Assembly: GCA_001599915.1 (NCBI GenBank)
Contig: BCIG01000028.1
Coordinates: forward strand, 186,001-250,000
Origin: Symbiotaphrina buchneri
Lineage: Eukaryota > Ascomycota > Symbiotaphrinales > Symbiotaphrinaceae
Length of the DNA stretch: 64,000 nt
Direction: 5' to 3'
Every line of letters starts with the position of its first letter. Position 1 is the first letter of the stretch. Positions 62,033 to 64,000 of the stretch are shown piece after piece. The notes under the pieces were generated by a model. That model searched no databases, was not told where the DNA came from, and saw only the letters and a program-made list of their open reading frames with translations. The position numbers and the translations under genes were made by a program.

Positions 62033-63607
62033 TCACCACTTAACACCCTTCTTCACGGCCCACTCAGCGCCAACACGCGCGACGACATCACTCCACGTCC
62101 CGGCATCCCATCTCCGCGCGGGATCCTTCTTCAGCGCGCCCGGCCCCGTGGGCTCGCCGGAGAGCACCTTCTCGACGACGCCATTGCGCATCACCCTGCT
62201 GCCCTGCTGGCCCATGCGGACAAAGTCCAGCGGCCGGCCTTCGCGCGCGAAGCCTACCTTCTGGATCTCGAGCCGGGCGGCTCCGTAGGGCGACTCGCCC
62301 GTTACGGCGAAGAGCAGCGTTACGCCCAGAGCGAAGATGTCCGAGGCGCGCGTGGCGACGGCGCGTAGGGGCGGGTTGGTGGTCGAGTAGAAGGACGAGA
62401 GGAGCTCGGGCGAGGTGTACTCGGTCGTGACGGCGGAGACTTCCTCGAGAGTCGACGGGTCGGCGGAAGGTGGGAAGTATTGCGCGGAGGAGAAGTCGCA
62501 GTAGACTGCGTCGAATGGAAGATCGTGGGAGGAGGTGGGCGAATCGGGAGTCCGCGGTCTGAGTAGAATGTTCTGGGGCTTGATGTCTCCATGGACAATA
62601 TCCTTCTCGTGCAGAAATGCAAGCCCTTCAATGAGGTGTTGAGCAAGCCTTAGCCACGTCTCCATGCCCATGACGGGGTCGAACATCGTTCTGGTAGAGA
62701 AGTTGGCCGCCGCAGCCTGCGCCGCGTTGCGGCTGTACGTCGCCAGTGTGAGAGGAATGGCATCGAGGATCAATGCGTGATTTGCTGCGTCATAGCCGTA
62801 GAAGGGGACAAGATAGTTCGAGGCCCGCAGTGCGCCGTGCAAGTAGGTGAGAATGAGGGCTTCTTGACGCAGGATAGGTTGCGCATCCCGGCGCCCGGGA
62901 ACTTTCACCGCAACGACCTTGGAGGAGAAGCGATCCAATTGCGGGGAAGCAGGAGGAGATGGGAGCCAGGATTGCATGGATGGAGGAGACGATGCAGACA
63001 GGGTGCCTTTGTAAACAACGCTCCAGACACCGCGGCCAAACTCATTGTAGCCGCGCGAGGGACTTCCCTCCAGGTCATACTTTCCCGTGAAAGCTTGCGG
63101 TTCCTTAATATCCATCCATGAAGGTTCCCGCGGCCGAGGAGGTATTGGTACCGATAGTGGCTCCAAAGCTCGTGTGATATAGCTCTCGCTCCAAGAAGCG
63201 CGCATTTGTTTCCGTTCAGTCGCGCCATCCGATATGATGCTTCTCGATTTCGTAGGTGTCGAAGGTTCCTCGACGCTTGAGGGAGAGCTTCGGGAGGACC
63301 GAGTACGCTCGTCGATTGGGGAAAGAGGGGAAAGCGTGCTCGCGATCGATGACGGCCTTGGAGGTCGTGTAAACTCGGGCGTTATGGGAGGGGTCAGGAG
63401 TGCGGTCTGCGTCGCCAAGCCGCTCTTCTCGAACGAAAAGCGGTCGAAGATTGGTGACGCCGAAGGGGAGCTTTGCGTCCGTAGATGATGCGGCCGGGAT
63501 GATTTCGACATGCTCACCGGCGTCTGCAGGCGGAGCGACTCCTTGAAGGCGGGACTTGGAGTTTGCGCCGACTCTCCTCGCGGCGGAGACCCGAATCTGG
63601 CGGACAT
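62033..63607 (-). CDS. Atypical Ser/Thr protein kinase with DFS in place of DFG
   Basis: Single exon, 524 aa, ATG at 63605-63607. Residues 1-160 are Ser/Pro/Arg-rich and disordered with many SP sites. The kinase domain spans about 175-515: glycine loop EFGRGVWSVVYKG (189-201), VAVK lysine at 235, likely alpha-C Glu249, catalytic loop HGDIKPQN with Asp341, CDFSSAQ at 370-376 replacing DFG, SPE (399-401) for APE, and RASDIFALGVTLLFAVTG. The catalytic Lys, Asp and Asn are kept, so it may be active despite DFS. The HGD (not HRD) loop and the disordered N-terminus fit no kinase family I can name with confidence. Substrate and pathway unknown. Confidence 0.82.
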   Translation of the reverse strand: MSARFGSPPRGESAQTPSPAFKESLRLQTPVSMSKSSRPHHLRTQSSPSASPIFDRFSFEKSGLATQTALLTPPITPEFTRPPRPSSIASTLSPLSPIDERTRSSRSSPSSVEEPSTPTKSRSIISDGATERKQMRASWSESYITRALEPLSVPIPPRPREPSWMDIKEPQAFTGKYDLEGSPSRGYNEFGRGVWSVVYKGTLSASSPPSMQSWLPSPPASPQLDRFSSKVVAVKVPGRRDAQPILRQEALILTYLHGALRASNYLVPFYGYDAANHALILDAIPLTLATYSRNAAQAAAANFSTRTMFDPVMGMETWLRLAQHLIEGLAFLHEKDIVHGDIKPQNILLRPRTPDSPTSSHDLPFDAVYCDFSSAQYFPPSADPSTLEEVSAVTTEYTSPELLSSFYSTTNPPLRAVATRASDIFALGVTLLFAVTGESPYGAARLEIQKVGFAREGRPLDFVRMGQQGSRVMRNGVVEKVLSGEPTGPGALKKDPARRWDAGTWSDVVARVGAEWAVKKGVKW

Positions 63608-64000
63608 TTCTTATGTTGCCCTTTGCGCGTTCCCGACAAGTTTTACGAGGTCGAGCCCGTCAATAACGATAACATGGAGCAACAAGCAACAAGCGTAGAG
63701 CAACGCGTCCTTCGTCCAGAGCAGACTGGATGTGGGGGCACTGGCGCCAGTGGAGGGAGGAATGTCGGAGATTCAGGAGTAGTGCTTGGAGAAGGCGCCT
63801 AATAGGATGTTGTGTAGTTTATTGCGGATAAGCCCCACAGCTTCAGGAATGGTGATGACGAATATATCGTAGGAGGACGGTCTCGAGGATCGCTCGTAGA
63901 AAGTATATGAAAAAGGGCTTAAGTTAGGGAGGGTGGAGAAAAGGCGGAGAGAAGGAGAGGATGAGGATATCTTGTATGTATGATGATGGAGGTAGTCATC
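63608..64000. promoter_or_regulatory. Upstream region of the kinase gene
   Basis: Promoter/leader side of the minus-strand kinase gene. It is purine-rich on the plus strand (GGAGGGTGGAGAAAAGG, GAGAGAAGGAGAGG at about 63928-63960), i.e. a CT-rich leader or promoter on the coding strand. No gene seen before the window ends. Confidence 0.5.

Overview
The window is nuclear DNA of a filamentous ascomycete (Pezizomycotina). Genes are interrupted by short introns of about 45-90 nt with GTATGT/GTAAGT-type donors, CTAAC/CTGAC-like branch sites and YAG acceptors. Protein families are fungal: class III chitin synthase, Opy2, Cyp40, trifunctional C1-THF synthase. Intergenic DNA is peppered with TACTCCGTA/TACGGAGTA and GGTACCTTACC words that I associate with Eurotiomycete genomes, so an Aspergillus/Penicillium/Talaromyces-type relative is my best guess, not proven.

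Layout. Bases 1-430 hold the 5' part of a mitochondrial 2-oxodicarboxylate-type carrier running off the left edge, with a run of 45 C residues beside its start. Bases 1050-10700 are a long A+T-rich island with the look of repeat-induced point mutation (RIP). Inside it are heavily decayed Ty3/gypsy fossils in both orientations, plus about 3.7 kb of decayed sequence I cannot classify. A small fold-back element sits at the right margin (10675-10833). From 10966 to the end the window is gene-dense and ordinary: 21 protein genes in 53 kb.

Gene order after the island: BUD2-like RasGAP (-), Ser-rich fungal protein (-), Cyp40 (-), D-aminoacyl-tRNA deacylase (-), RNA polymerase III largest subunit (+), Opy2-like membrane anchor (-), class III chitin synthase (+), UBC12 (+), ketol-acid reductoisomerase (+), serine racemase/threo-3-hydroxyaspartate dehydratase-like enzyme with a disturbed frame (+), F-box-like protein (+), C2H2 factor (-), NOT3/5 (-), GUF1/EF4 (-), MAD2 (+), membrane-anchored phosphoglycerate-mutase-family protein (-), small F-box-like protein (-), eIF3i (-), C1-THF synthase (+), NADP-isocitrate dehydrogenase (+), atypical kinase (-).

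These are housekeeping or signalling genes scattered without an evident pathway cluster. I re-derived most gene models by splicing exons by hand. The exon sums come out in frame, and several genes contain very small exons (7, 10, 11, 16, 16, 17, 19, 19 and 21 nt) that automatic annotation often loses. I did not find a convincing new biological system. The most useful observations are the microexons, the alternative-start/dual-targeting architecture of the C1-THF synthase and isocitrate dehydrogenase, the frame disturbance in the dehydratase gene, the DFS-for-DFG kinase, the poly-C run and the intergenic motif families.
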